Of a DNA stretch of 64,000 bases, positions 26,414 to 35,442 are shown in pieces; positions within the stretch are counted from its first letter, which is position 1, and every line of letters begins with the position of its first letter. Source of the stretch: Clostridium magnum DSM 2767 (GTDB lineage: Bacteria; Bacillota; Clostridia; Clostridiales; Clostridiaceae); assembly GCF_001623875.1 (NCBI RefSeq), contig NZ_LWAE01000009.1:62001-126000 (forward strand). The letters run 5' to 3'. Below the pieces are notes generated by a model. That model was not told the DNA's origin, searched no databases, and saw only the letters and a program-made list of their open reading frames with translations. The position numbers and the translations under genes were made by a program.

Positions 26414-27703
26414 TTATTTAATTCTTGGAAATGTGTTCGCTGCGGCAGTCATAACATAAGTTTTTAAATTTTCACCTTTTTTATTATAAGTGATTTCTAA
26501 AGCTTCATCTAATGTTTTCACTACCTTTATATTAGCCTTTTTAAGAAGCTCAGGGTTTAAATCTGAAACCATTATAACATCAAACTTACAAGCAGTTTCA
26601 CAGAAAATATATCCTACATCCTTTGAAATACTGTACTCTCTTCTTAATTCTTTTTCTCTATCTAATAAAGTGTCAAAATTAAGTAATATATCTTGAACGT
26701 CTTGATTTCCTCCAAGCCCCTCACTACATTCACTTAGAATGATTATTGTTCCACCTTCTTTTACTGCTTCTCTTGCATTTATAATAGTTTTACTAGTTTG
26801 ATAGAAGTTTATATCCTTTGGATAACCACCTGCTGTAGCTATAACAAGATCTGCTTTATCATTTATTTCTACACCATCCATTTGTTCTACTATATTACAG
26901 CCTTCATAAAAAGCTTCTACATAATTACCACTAACAGCAGCAGCTATGTTTCCATCATGTCCCGCAATTACATTAAATAAGAATGTAGGTTTTAAAAATG
27001 CTGCAGCCTGCATCATATCTTCATGTATTGGATTTCCTTTAAGCTTTCCGCATTTTGCATCCTCATTTTTACCTTCACCTAAGTTCTTACTAAGAGAAAG
27101 TGAGTGGTTTTTCATTATAGTTTCATAAGATGATATTCCTGGAAGAACAGTCTTTCTTCCTCCACCACAACCTGCAAGGAAATGATATACAATACCTCCT
27201 GCAAGCACTACATGATCACACTCTACAGCTTTTTTATTTAAAATTACTGGTGTTCCATATGTAGTTTCTCCAAGGTATACTAAATTTTCCTTATCGAAGC
27301 AATCATGATCAATCACATCAAATCTTTTTACTAAATCCTTACCTATAAGTTTTTCATGTTCTTCAGCAGTTTGATTTCTATGAGAACCTAATGCACTTAT
27401 GATAGTTATATCTTTATCATTTACCCCACCAGCATTTAATTCCTCTATAATTTTCGATAGAAACCTATCTGTTTTCTGCCATGCCCTTGTAACATCAGGT
27501 ATAACCAAACAAACAGTTTCACCTGAATGAACAAGTTCTTTAAGTCTTGGACTTCCTATTGGATTATGTAATGCATCTAAAATGATTTCATCCTCTGACT
27601 TAGTTAACTTAAACTCATTTCCTTCTATTATTCCCATTAAATTTTCTTCTTTCAGCGAAGCAGTAACTTTCACCCTACCATAATTCATTTCAATTTTTTT
27701 CAT
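26414..27703 (-). CDS. LarA-family nickel-pincer racemase homologue
   Basis: Protein of 429 aa homologous to lactate racemase LarA, which uses the nickel-pincer nucleotide cofactor to racemise or epimerise 2-hydroxyacids. Visible conserved sites are PDVTRAWQ, SALGSHRNQT (His108-type), VYHFLAGCGGGRKTVLPG (cofactor-bearing His and Lys) and a later NHSLS. A Cys replaces the common Phe/Tyr in AGxGGGRK. LarA homologues are functionally diverse, so lactate is not assured. AGGGGGG lies 10 nt before ATG. It is first in an apparent larA-like/proB/proA operon. No larB, larC or larE cofactor genes are in the window. Confidence 0.85.
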   Translation of the reverse strand: MKKIEMNYGRVKVTASLKEENLMGIIEGNEFKLTKSEDEIILDALHNPIGSPRLKELVHSGETVCLVIPDVTRAWQKTDRFLSKIIEELNAGGVNDKDITIISALGSHRNQTAEEHEKLIGKDLVKRFDVIDHDCFDKENLVYLGETTYGTPVILNKKAVECDHVVLAGGIVYHFLAGCGGGRKTVLPGISSYETIMKNHSLSLSKNLGEGKNEDAKCGKLKGNPIHEDMMQAAAFLKPTFLFNVIAGHDGNIAAAVSGNYVEAFYEGCNIVEQMDGVEINDKADLVIATAGGYPKDINFYQTSKTIINAREAVKEGGTIIILSECSEGLGGNQDVQDILLNFDTLLDREKELRREYSISKDVGYIFCETACKFDVIMVSDLNPELLKKANIKVVKTLDEALEITYNKKGENLKTYVMTAAANTFPRIK

Positions 27704-27894
27704 AATAACATAGCCCCCCTAATTTGAAAAATATATTAAAGTCAAGTAAAATCTTATAACTTAGTGTAAGTATACCACAATTTAATTATGATATGAAGGG
27801 AAACTAGGAATTGGATTTGAATAATATGACAAATTATGTTTAATTATCAAATTAATTGGAAAATCAGTTTGTATTAAGTTTTTTTAATAGTTAT

Positions 27895-27923
27895 TTGATT
27901 TATATACATAAATTTATTATACT
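27895..27923 (+). promoter_or_regulatory. Sigma-A promoter of the nitroreductase gene
   Basis: TTGATT (27895-27900), a 17-nt spacer and TATACT (27918-27923), 60 bp before the chosen start. Confidence 0.7.
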
Positions 27924-27983
27924 ATAAATATGTTACATATCAATTCCATTTTATTCAAAATATTAACAGGAGGTATTTTTAAT

Positions 27984-28544
27984 ATGAACGAAACAATTAA
28001 GACGCTATTAAGCAGACGTAGCACAAGAGTGTATAAGCATGATCAGATTAAGGATGAAGAATTAAATACAATATTAAAGGCTGGTATGTTCGCACCTAGT
28101 GCAATGAACCAACAATCTTGGTATTTTACTGTAATCCAAAACAAGGAATTATTAAATAAAATAAATGAAGTATGCAAATCTATTTTTCTTAAATCAGGAA
28201 ATAGAACCTTTGAAGAAAGAGCTAAATCTAAAAGTTTTAATGTATTCTATAATGCTCCTACATTAATTATAGTTTCTGGTTACGAAAAAGCTATAGCACC
28301 ACAAATTGACTGCGCTGTTGCACTAGAAAATATGTTTTTAGCTGCCGAATCAATGAATATTGCTTCCTGCTGGATTCATGCAATAACTTCTTTCTCAGAT
28401 ACTGAGGAAGGATCAGCTTTACTAAAAGAGCTAAATATACCAGAAGGTTATAGTGTCGTTGGTTCAGGTGCATTTGGTTATAAAGCATCAGGAACCGATA
28501 ACATAGCACCAAGAAGAGAAAATGTTCTAAATATCATTAAGTAG
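27984..28544 (+). CDS. Nitroreductase-family flavoprotein
   Basis: FMN-dependent oxidoreductase of 186 aa. The N-terminal LLSRRSTRVYKHDQI with RRS is the FMN-phosphate contact. FAPSAMNQQSWYF is a characteristic motif, and SCWIHAI near residue 120 and the C-terminal PRREN fit the family. I use ATG 27984 with AGGAGG 10 nt upstream; an earlier ATG at 27930 has no ribosome site. The substrate is unknown. It is a single-gene unit with its own promoter and terminator. Confidence 0.9.
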   Translation: MNETIKTLLSRRSTRVYKHDQIKDEELNTILKAGMFAPSAMNQQSWYFTVIQNKELLNKINEVCKSIFLKSGNRTFEERAKSKSFNVFYNAPTLIIVSGYEKAIAPQIDCAVALENMFLAAESMNIASCWIHAITSFSDTEEGSALLKELNIPEGYSVVGSGAFGYKASGTDNIAPRRENVLNIIK

Positions 28545-28593
28545 TTTTTAAGGTTACTTCACTAATTGAGGTAACCTTAAATAAAAAAATCTA

Positions 28594-28617
28594 GCCATCG
28601 GTTCTTTTCCCGATGGC
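28594..28617. terminator. Bidirectional terminator
   Basis: GCCATCGG/CCGATGGC with T-rich DNA on both outer sides. It separates the nitroreductase gene from the convergent oxidoreductase operon. A second 8-bp hairpin (AAGGTTAC/GTAACCTT) lies at 28550-28578. Confidence 0.8.
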
Positions 28618-28625
28618 TTTTCTAT

Positions 28626-29558
28626 CTAACCTTCACACTTTTTTAATAAAGTTTCCCAACGCTTATCTATCTCTTTTTGCAATTCAGCAATCATATGTTC
28701 ATTGCCTTTTTTAAACAAGTGCTTAAATCTTCCCTGTGGTTTTAAGAAGTCTTCTATTGGAAGCTTATTTTTAGGTTTATAACTTAGTCTCCACTCTCCA
28801 TCTTCAACCTCAAACATAGGCCAGAAACATGTATCCACTGCCAATTTGCACATTTTCATCAAATCAGCAGTCTCATATCTCCATCCTCTTGGACATGGAG
28901 CTAATACATTTAGAAATGCTGGTCCTTTTTTGTATATTGCTCTATGGGACTTTCCATGTATATCTTTAAAGTTTCCCATGAATGTTGTCTGGGCTACATA
29001 TGGTATATTGTGGCTTACCATTATTTCTGTTAAGTCCTTCCTAAACTGAGGTTTACCTTGTGATACAGCTCCAACTGGTGTTGTTGTCGTGTCTGCATAC
29101 TTAGGAGTTGCCGACGATCTTTGGATTCCCGTGTTCATATAAGCTCCGTTATCATAGCATACATATACAAAGTCGTGTCCTCTTTCCATGGCACCAGACA
29201 GTGATTGAAACCCTATATCATAGGTTCCTCCATCTCCACCAAAAGTTACGAACTTATAATTTTCATTAAGTTTCCCTTTCCTTTTTAAAGCATTGTATGC
29301 ACCTTCCACACCACTCATAGTTGCTCCTGCATTTTCAAAAGCATTATGTATAAAAGAATCCTTCCATGATGTATATGGATGCATACATGTAGAAACCTCA
29401 AGACATCCTGTTGCGGAACCTATTACCGCCTTATCCTCTTCCTCTATAGCTCTAAGCACACTTCTCACTGCAATAGGAGCCCCACATCCAGCACACATTC
29501 TATGACCGCTGGCCAATCTTTCTGGTTTATTCATTTCTTCTTTAAATTTATATTCCAT
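28626..29558 (-). CDS. 2-oxoacid:ferredoxin oxidoreductase, beta subunit (ThDP-binding)
   Basis: Subunit of 310 aa of the four-subunit pyruvate/2-oxoacid ferredoxin oxidoreductase class. It binds ThDP and one 4Fe-4S cluster. It shows the cluster Cys pair MCAGCGAP, then GSATGCLEVSTC and the ThDP-Mg motif FGGDGGTYDIGFQSL with YDNGAYMNTG. The enzyme oxidatively decarboxylates a 2-oxoacid to acyl-CoA, or runs in reverse with reduced ferredoxin. It is the last gene of the operon. The order G-D-A-B is typical, and the Ile-type T-box upstream hints at a branched-chain or 2-oxobutyrate substrate rather than pyruvate. Confidence 0.92.
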   Translation of the reverse strand: MEYKFKEEMNKPERLASGHRMCAGCGAPIAVRSVLRAIEEEDKAVIGSATGCLEVSTCMHPYTSWKDSFIHNAFENAGATMSGVEGAYNALKRKGKLNENYKFVTFGGDGGTYDIGFQSLSGAMERGHDFVYVCYDNGAYMNTGIQRSSATPKYADTTTTPVGAVSQGKPQFRKDLTEIMVSHNIPYVAQTTFMGNFKDIHGKSHRAIYKKGPAFLNVLAPCPRGWRYETADLMKMCKLAVDTCFWPMFEVEDGEWRLSYKPKNKLPIEDFLKPQGRFKHLFKKGNEHMIAELQKEIDKRWETLLKKCEG

Positions 29559-29571
29559 TGTACTCCACCTC

Positions 29572-30753
29572 CTACTCTCTAACTCCTAAATATCTATATA
29601 TTTCACCATAAGTTCCTGATGCATCTATTTCGTTCAAATCATCATAAACTTTTTCTATATCATTTATTGCAACATCTCTTCCTCCTAAGCCATAAACATA
29701 GTTTACTATCTTAGGAGCATTTTCTACATCAAACATTGCAGATCTCACTTCAGCAAAAACAGGGCCTCCACAGGCTGAAAAACCTTCTGATCTGTCCATT
29801 ACAGCTATGACCTTTGTATTTTTAAGAGCCTCTGCAATTCTTTCTGCTGGGAATGGTCTAAATACTCTTATCTTAAGTAATCCAACCTTTTTCCCTTCCT
29901 GTCTTAATTTATTTACAGCCGCTTTTGCAGTTCCTGCAGTTGAGTTAATTAGTACAATTGCATATTTTGCATCTTTAAGTTGATATTCTTCAAATAATCC
30001 ATATTTTCTACCTGTCATTTTTTCGAATTCTTCAGCTACCTCTAAAATTACCTTTTCTGCATTTACCATAGCCTGTGCCTGAAGTCTCTTATGCTCTATA
30101 TAGTATGCAGATGTATCATATGGACCTACAGACATAGTTTCCTTTGGATTCATAAGGTAATGCTCTGGATTATATTCTCCGACAAATGCTTTTACCTTTT
30201 CATCCTCTATCAATTCAATATTTTCAACTGCATGGCTTGTTATAAATCCATCCTGGCAAATCATCACTGGCAATAGTACATCTTTGTGTTCACCTATTCT
30301 CATGGCCTGTACGAAATTATCATAGGCTTCCTGATTGTTTTCAGAATATATCTGTATCCATCCTGAATCCCTTGCTCCCATACTGTCAGAATGATCTGCA
30401 TTTATATTTATAGGACCGGATAATGCTCTGTTTACTACCGCCATAGTTATTGGTAATCTATTTGAAGCAGCTACATATAGCATCTCCCACATTAGAGCAA
30501 GTCCACAGGATGATGTTGCTGTTATTGTTCTTGCACCTGCTGCTTGAGCACCAATAGCTGCAGACATTGAACTATGCTCACTTTCTACTGGTATAAATTC
30601 TGTTCTTACTTTTCCATCTGATACATACCTTGAGAAATATTGAGGAATTTCTGTAGAAGGCGTTATTGGAAAAGCAGGCATTACATCTGGCTCTATTTGT
30701 TTCATAGCTATTGCTATAGCTTCATTTCCTGATAGTCTCTCTTTTATACTCAT
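29572..30753 (-). CDS. 2-oxoacid:ferredoxin oxidoreductase, alpha subunit
   Basis: Subunit of 393 aa containing the ThDP pyrimidine-binding domain (residues about 10-230) and the transketolase C-like domain. Signatures are GNEAIAIAMKQIEPDVMPAFPITPSTE, ATSSCGLALMWE and the RALSGPININADHSDSMGARD-type region (residues about 119-139). It lies 13 bp before the beta-subunit gene and 11 bp after the ferredoxin subunit gene, so the genes are tightly co-transcribed. Confidence 0.93.
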   Translation of the reverse strand: MSIKERLSGNEAIAIAMKQIEPDVMPAFPITPSTEIPQYFSRYVSDGKVRTEFIPVESEHSSMSAAIGAQAAGARTITATSSCGLALMWEMLYVAASNRLPITMAVVNRALSGPININADHSDSMGARDSGWIQIYSENNQEAYDNFVQAMRIGEHKDVLLPVMICQDGFITSHAVENIELIEDEKVKAFVGEYNPEHYLMNPKETMSVGPYDTSAYYIEHKRLQAQAMVNAEKVILEVAEEFEKMTGRKYGLFEEYQLKDAKYAIVLINSTAGTAKAAVNKLRQEGKKVGLLKIRVFRPFPAERIAEALKNTKVIAVMDRSEGFSACGGPVFAEVRSAMFDVENAPKIVNYVYGLGGRDVAINDIEKVYDDLNEIDASGTYGEIYRYLGVRE

Positions 30754-30764
30754 ATTTTCCCCTC

Positions 30765-31064
30765 CTATTTTTCGTCCTTTACCATTTTAATTGCTTCAAA
30801 TGCACATGCCTTTTCACATATTCCACAACCTTTGCAATGATCATAGTCAAACTCTAATCGTTTACTTTCCTTAACTGGTATAGAACTGTCTGGGCAAACT
30901 GGTACACATAACAAACATTGCTTACATTTTTCTTCTATAAATATAGGTTTGTCTGTTCTCCAGCTTCCAGTAATAAATTCCTCTGAATTACCACTTAAAT
31001 ATATGTTTCCCCCAGCAGTCATTTCTCTCCATGTAGTTGTTTCATTTATCTTTGTTTTAGTCAT
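30765..31064 (-). CDS. 2-oxoacid:ferredoxin oxidoreductase, delta (2x4Fe-4S) subunit
   Basis: Ferredoxin-like subunit of 99 aa with two 4Fe-4S motifs, CKQCLLCVPVCP and CKGCGICEKAC, in the C-terminal half. The N-terminal 40 residues resemble the WR..G delta-subunit extension. It carries electrons from the ThDP centre to free ferredoxin. Its ATG overlaps the gamma-subunit stop. Confidence 0.93.
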   Translation of the reverse strand: MTKTKINETTTWREMTAGGNIYLSGNSEEFITGSWRTDKPIFIEEKCKQCLLCVPVCPDSSIPVKESKRLEFDYDHCKGCGICEKACAFEAIKMVKDEK

Positions 31065-31639
31065 TACTTCCTTACCTCCTTCAAAGACCTCTCTAATGCC
31101 TTCATATTACCTTCTATCACCTCAGATTTTGTGGCAAATTTATGTTCAAAGGAATGTCTCATTTGTTCAATAAATGTATTCTCATCCATTACTTTGCCTA
31201 CCTTAACTACTGCTGCAAGCATAGGAGTATTAGGAAAATACTTACCTAAACAAGCTTCTGATATTTCTCTGGCATTAATAGTGTATACGGTTCCAACATA
31301 TCCTTTAAGATGCTTTTTTACTTCTTCCTGACTCTTTTCTGTGTTTATTATAATTGCACCATCTTCCTTAAGTCCCTTTGTAACATCAACCACTTCTAAA
31401 AGTGTATCGTCTACAACAACAACATAGTCAGGCTCATAAATATTAGAATGTACAAGTATTTTTTCTTCGCTAATTCTGTTGTATGCAGTTATTGGTGCCC
31501 CCATTCTCTCTGGTCCATACTCTGGAAAACCTTGTACATATTTTCCTATACTAAAAGCAACATCTGCTAATAGCAAAGAAGCTGTTTTAGCACCTTGTCC
31601 CCCTCGGCCATGCCATCTTATTTCTGTTAACTGTGCCAT
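31064..31639 (-). CDS. 2-oxoacid:ferredoxin oxidoreductase, gamma subunit
   Basis: Subunit of 191 aa, the CoA-binding gamma domain. The family motif EIRWHGRGGQGAKTAS is at the N-terminus and GPERMGAPI follows. GGGGG lies 8 nt before ATG. It is the first structural gene after a T-box leader, so transcription of all four subunits is probably gated by tRNA charging. Confidence 0.93.
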   Translation of the reverse strand: MAQLTEIRWHGRGGQGAKTASLLLADVAFSIGKYVQGFPEYGPERMGAPITAYNRISEEKILVHSNIYEPDYVVVVDDTLLEVVDVTKGLKEDGAIIINTEKSQEEVKKHLKGYVGTVYTINAREISEACLGKYFPNTPMLAAVVKVGKVMDENTFIEQMRHSFEHKFATKSEVIEGNMKALERSLKEVRK

Positions 31640-31735
31640 GTTTTATACCCCCATAATTTAAATTTGTATTAGTGCCTTGCAGAATTCCACAAGTATTTAT
31701 AAGCCCAACTTTTTAATCGCTAGGCTTTATATGAA

Positions 31736-32080
31736 TAAAAAATCTCTCGTCCTTATAAGCATAATTTATTATACTTATAAGGACGAGAGATATACTTCCG
31801 TGGTACCACCTTATTTACAATTAGATATACTAATTGCCACTCATTATCAGGTCAACTTTGAACACTGATTAAAATATCTTATTCATTGTGAACCATAACC
31901 ATGTATCGCTGGTAAACGTCCTCATTTACTTAACAAAAGCCTTTCAACTTGGAGGCTCCAGAGTGATCATTATATATCCACATTAATACCAACTTACACC
32001 TAACGTTGGCTCTCTGTAATTAATACATCGAATATTTTTTTCTCCATCGCAGCCTTTACTTTATTAAATTATGAAACTTT
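31736..32080 (-). ncRNA. T-box leader, specifier ATC (Ile)
   Basis: The minus-strand leader has the full T-box layout. Stem I carries AGAGAGC and the specifier loop, where ATGATCACTCTGGAG places codon ATC (31965-31967) followed by a purine. The conserved T-box motif AAGGTGGTACCACGG is at 31798-31812. An 18-bp terminator stem (31742-31759 with 31774-31791) is followed by a T run. The antiterminator would pair GTCCTTAT-type sequence from the terminator arm with AATAAGG next to the T-box. Uncharged tRNA-Ile would then allow read-through into the oxidoreductase operon. A TCA (Ser) reading is less likely because C would follow it. Confidence 0.88.
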
Positions 32081-32086
32081 TAGTTA

Positions 32087-32115
32087 AGTATATTATTTTT
32101 TAGTTAAAATGTCAA
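32087..32115 (-). promoter_or_regulatory. Sigma-A promoter of the T-box/oxidoreductase operon
   Basis: Minus strand TTGACA (32110-32115), 17-nt spacer, TATACT (32087-32092). It fits a start near 32080 at the T-box 5' end. Confidence 0.8.
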
Positions 32116-32255
32116 TATATTTTTTATATTCACATATTTACCAATAAATAAAACTAAATTCATTAATATCGTCCTATATTTAAGTAATTTTATCACTATA
32201 AATTATATTTAGTAACAGAATTCCACAAATTAAAATAACCCAAAATATAGATTTA

Positions 32256-32600
32256 TGAACTGCACCCTGTCAAGTAGACAGCGGAAATAATAAAAACCAG
32301 CTTAAGCGGCTAAAGTCCTGAATTCCATTGGACTTAGGCCGTTTAATCTTTTTTGTAATCTTTTAGTATTGTAAAAGAGAATATATTCAGCGATTGATTC
32401 AGAGAGATCTTCATATGTATTATATTTGCGTAGGTAATATTTTTCACATTTGAGAATTCCCCAAAAGGCTTCCATGGGACCATTGTCGATACACTTACCA
32501 ACTCGTGACATGCTTTGAGTCATTCTTGCATCAACCAATTTTTGTTTAAAGCCATAGGATGTGTATTGAAAACCTCGATCACTATGAATCATTGGGCTTG
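32256..32600 (-). mobile_element. IS3-family element, right-end remnant
   Basis: The terminal sequence TGAACTGCACCCTGTCAAGT (from 32256) is typical of an IS3/IS150-type inverted repeat. The adjoining coding remnant is the end of an orfB transposase. The element is cut at 32600 by an IS4-type insertion. Its other half is not present on the far side. Confidence 0.75.
32302..32600 (-). pseudogene. IS3-family transposase OrfB, C-terminal fragment
   Basis: About 100 residues from the end of an rve-type integrase: SPMIHSDRGFQYTSYGFKQK (second catalytic Asp region), IDNGPMEAFWGILKCEKYY (with the catalytic Glu) and the closing FYNTKRLQKRLNGLSPMEFR. The first part of the protein, including the first catalytic Asp, is missing. 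A few codons upstream (to 32628) come from the inserted IS end, not from the original gene. Confidence 0.85.
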
Positions 32601-34190
32601 CGCCCAATGTCATCAAGTTAATATTCAATAATATGGAATATTATCTATAATGTCCAAAACAATTAAAAGAAGATTTGTCTTAACTTCTATTTTCGTATGA
32701 CAAATAAACCCTATCAATTGTCGGAATTTTTTATTCAAATTCCTAATAGGATTATTTTTAGAAACTTATTTATTTAAATCTACAAACTACATTTTTTATT
32801 TTTTTATACTTTCCTCTTGCAATTCTTTTGATACGAGGATTTTGCCTATTGGGTCTTATAGGAATGCTACTTCTTGAGACTTTTTGCATGATTTCTTTAT
32901 AAATCTTATTTCTTTTTCTTGGATTTTCTTCAAGATACATCATTATAAGTTTATCTTTTAAACTACCTATTAAGATATTTAAGTTTGCCCTATATTCATA
33001 CTTTGTTTCTTTATTTTCTCTTTCAACTTTTGCAATTTCATCACTGTCCTTACGTGCCAATTCAATCATATTCGATAGATAAATAGAAGCATAAAAATCC
33101 TGTTCTATTGCTATTTTAGTAATGCCTGTAAAGTTCTCTATTTCAAGTCGATTTTTTAATTCATCATACTTTATTTCTACGCCCCATCTTTTAAAATATA
33201 ATTCTTTAAAGTCTTCGATTTTCATAGATTCATCAAATAAGTTAGTTACTAAAACTTCTTCAATTTCAGAGGTAAGATGGAACCTTATAACTCTTACTTT
33301 ATAAACTTTTTTATTATGTGTAATTTCTATTATTTGATCGTGCTTTTCTGCATTAATTTTTTTCTTGAATACATTATTTTTTAGTCTCATAACAAAATAA
33401 ATATTGCTTTCAATCAGTGTAGAAATAAGTTCACTACTTGGGTATCCCCTATTCAATAATATCAGTTCTTTTATAGAAGAGTCTTTTTTCATTTCCGAAA
33501 TTAATTCCATTGCTATTTTTCTTTCAGAAGTTTCAAAACGATATATTTTACTTTTTATAACAATTTTATTTAACACATCAAATAAACAGGAAGCACTTGC
33601 ACGAGCAATGGCTACACTAGCGTGTTGGTTTTTCGCATATCCAAACTCATTTCTTAAGGTTTCTGTATTAGGTAACTCTATTGTAGTACCATCAATGGCA
33701 GATAACCTATATCTATTCCAAAGTTTATATTCATCACATTCTTTATAAATAACATCTACTATTCTATCATTTAGTTCAATAAATGCATTAGGATTAATTT
33801 TTTGCCTGTTTTCTGAAAAAGCTTGTTTTGAAATTGTATCTTTTCTTTTTAAAATTACTTCAAAAAAATTGTTTAATTCTACTTGTAAAGACTTGTTTAT
33901 CATATTAAGCATAAATAATATAGTTTCTTTAAATCCCATTTTTCCAGACCTCGTAAAATGTGATGGACTTGTCCTATTAGAACATTTAAATATATAGTCC
34001 TCAATCATTATTTTACTTTCTAGCATGGCTTTTTCAAAGCTTTTTTTAAACTTCATTTCAATCACCTTTAATCATTAGAAATACACAAAATTTATGTGTT
34101 CTTTCTGATTATTGGGGCAATTTTCAAATGTCAAGTGTTTCTTTGAAACTTTTTAACTTTTTCTTACATTTTAACTTGATGACATTGGGC
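32601..34190 (-). mobile_element. IS4-family insertion sequence with 21-bp perfect terminal repeats
   Basis: The element is bounded by perfect 21-bp inverted repeats at 32601-32621 and 34170-34190, reading GCCCAATGTCATCAAGTTAA inward after one base. It is 1590 bp and encodes one transposase. The flanks (ending in GGCTTG on the left, starting GCAGCC on the right) show no direct target duplication, and the right flank does not continue the interrupted IS3. A deletion or recombination has therefore followed insertion. Confidence 0.85.
32770..34056 (-). CDS. IS4-family transposase, second catalytic Asp changed to Asn
   Basis: Transposase of about 428 aa, full length. The first DDE motif is AIDGTTIELPN. 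The signature Y-x2-R-x3-E-x6-K is present as YFKRWGVEIKYDELK. The second catalytic position, normally DRGYxS, reads LLNRGYPSSELI with AAT in the DNA. The Asp is therefore replaced by Asn and the enzyme may be inactive. I start at ATG 34056 with AAAGGTGA about 6 nt upstream. The C-terminus is basic. The terminal repeats are intact, so the copy could still be moved in trans. Confidence 0.85.
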   Translation of the reverse strand: MKFKKSFEKAMLESKIMIEDYIFKCSNRTSPSHFTRSGKMGFKETILFMLNMINKSLQVELNNFFEVILKRKDTISKQAFSENRQKINPNAFIELNDRIVDVIYKECDEYKLWNRYRLSAIDGTTIELPNTETLRNEFGYAKNQHASVAIARASASCLFDVLNKIVIKSKIYRFETSERKIAMELISEMKKDSSIKELILLNRGYPSSELISTLIESNIYFVMRLKNNVFKKKINAEKHDQIIEITHNKKVYKVRVIRFHLTSEIEEVLVTNLFDESMKIEDFKELYFKRWGVEIKYDELKNRLEIENFTGITKIAIEQDFYASIYLSNMIELARKDSDEIAKVERENKETKYEYRANLNILIGSLKDKLIMMYLEENPRKRNKIYKEIMQKVSRSSIPIRPNRQNPRIKRIARGKYKKIKNVVCRFK

Positions 34191-34268
34191 GGCAGCCTTT
34201 GGTTTATCCTTTTTTATTGGTTTCCTTTAATTTTTTTACAGTTACATTTATGCGGTAGCATTAAAAAT

Positions 34269-34580
34269 CTAGAAATTTTTATTTTTAAATTCCTCAAATA
34301 CTTCATCAAAGTCTGCTTCTTTAAGATTTAACTTTTCAGGATTTTTAACTATCATTGTAGAGTCACATGCTTCGCATGCATATCCTGGCATATCAACATC
34401 TCCAAATTCATTTCTAGTTATATGCATTTCTATATTAAACTCAATATACCCTATGTCTAAAGAACCTCAATTAAGCATTTTCTCTATTTCCTTATAAACA
34501 ATACTTCTTATTTTACCTCTATTCAATTGTTGAAATTCATCCCAATTATCTATAAATATATTTTTTACAACCCCTACCAT
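34269..34580 (-). pseudogene. Decayed transposase-like remnant
   Basis: A minus-strand frame with one internal TGA. The first part, VKNIFIDNWDEFQQLNRGKI and then RSIVYKEIEKML, resembles the N-terminus of IS91/IS1294-type transposases. After the stop the frame continues SLDIGYIEFNIEMHITRNEF and then a CEAC zinc-type motif, which may come from a different gene. It is interrupted and short and is almost certainly not expressed as a functional protein. The family assignment is by eye and weak. Confidence 0.4.
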
Positions 34581-35442
34581 TTTCTCATCTTCTCACATAG
34601 TTTTTTTCATAAATCAGCTTACATTTTATTCCTTGAGATATTTTACACACACCTTAGAACATCCTATTTCCAAGCCCTCACGGGCTATTTTTTTGTGCCG
34701 ATTTTTTTTAAATTCCTAGTAAATAAAAAATTGTCATAGTACTATAACAAAGCTGTAATAATACTACTTTATACTATAAGAAGAACACTTAGTTAAAAAG
34801 TTTTAATGAAGTGTAAATAGGTTGTATAAACGGCCAAATTGTAATCAAGAAGACTGGAATTCAAAAAACTTGTGATGATAGGGAATGATACGTAATCTTT
34901 GATAATATATGCATTTAATTTCATGAGCACCTCTATTTTATACATTTTGTATAAATTATTGTAAAAAAAATGTGCATTGTGTAAATAGAATTACAAATTT
35001 CCGTTTGCTATAATATGATTATATCAAATGGTTGATAAATTACAACGATTTCTGCTGGCTCTTGTGTTACTTATACAATAATAAAAAAATGTATAAATTT
35101 AGTCAGGAGAATTAGAGATTATGGCATATACTTTCAATTGATGCAACAGATACATATCCTGATTAGGGCCAATTAAATGTTGTGAACAGCTGATGGGTTA
35201 CACTTCCCTAATGTAAATGTTTAACATGACTTTTTCGGTGCAGGATGATGAACATATCATATGTAAAAATATTGTAAAAGCATCAAATCTGATTTTTTTG
35301 AATCTCACTGCGTTATTTTATCAACTATGGGTGATATGGGGATGAAAAGCATAAGATACAAATCAAAGAAATTTAAAGTGTTGTAGTACTAGTTTATATG
35401 ATTGTAACTTAAAGTAAATGTTTTAAGAAGGAGTGTATATAT
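34581..35442. other. Intergenic region without a recognisable gene
   Basis: About 860 bp between decayed insertion-sequence DNA and the methyltransferase operon. I see only short frames with frequent stops. A stretch near 35118-35290 has fewer A/T runs and may be an old gene remnant, but I cannot assign it. No cobalamin riboswitch core and no convincing promoter could be identified. Confidence 0.5.

Noticed and set aside
34527..34739. 70-codon plus-strand frame
   Set aside because: It is antisense to the decayed transposase remnant and has no supporting signals.
35100..35140. Possible sigma-54 (-24/-12) promoter ahead of the methyltransferase operon, from TGGCATATACTTTCA
   Set aside because: The -12 GC is missing (TTCA in place of TTGC), and no sigma-54 activator gene is nearby.
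34581..35442. Cobalamin riboswitch expected before the corrinoid operon
   Set aside because: I could not find the B12-box core or a plausible aptamer layout.
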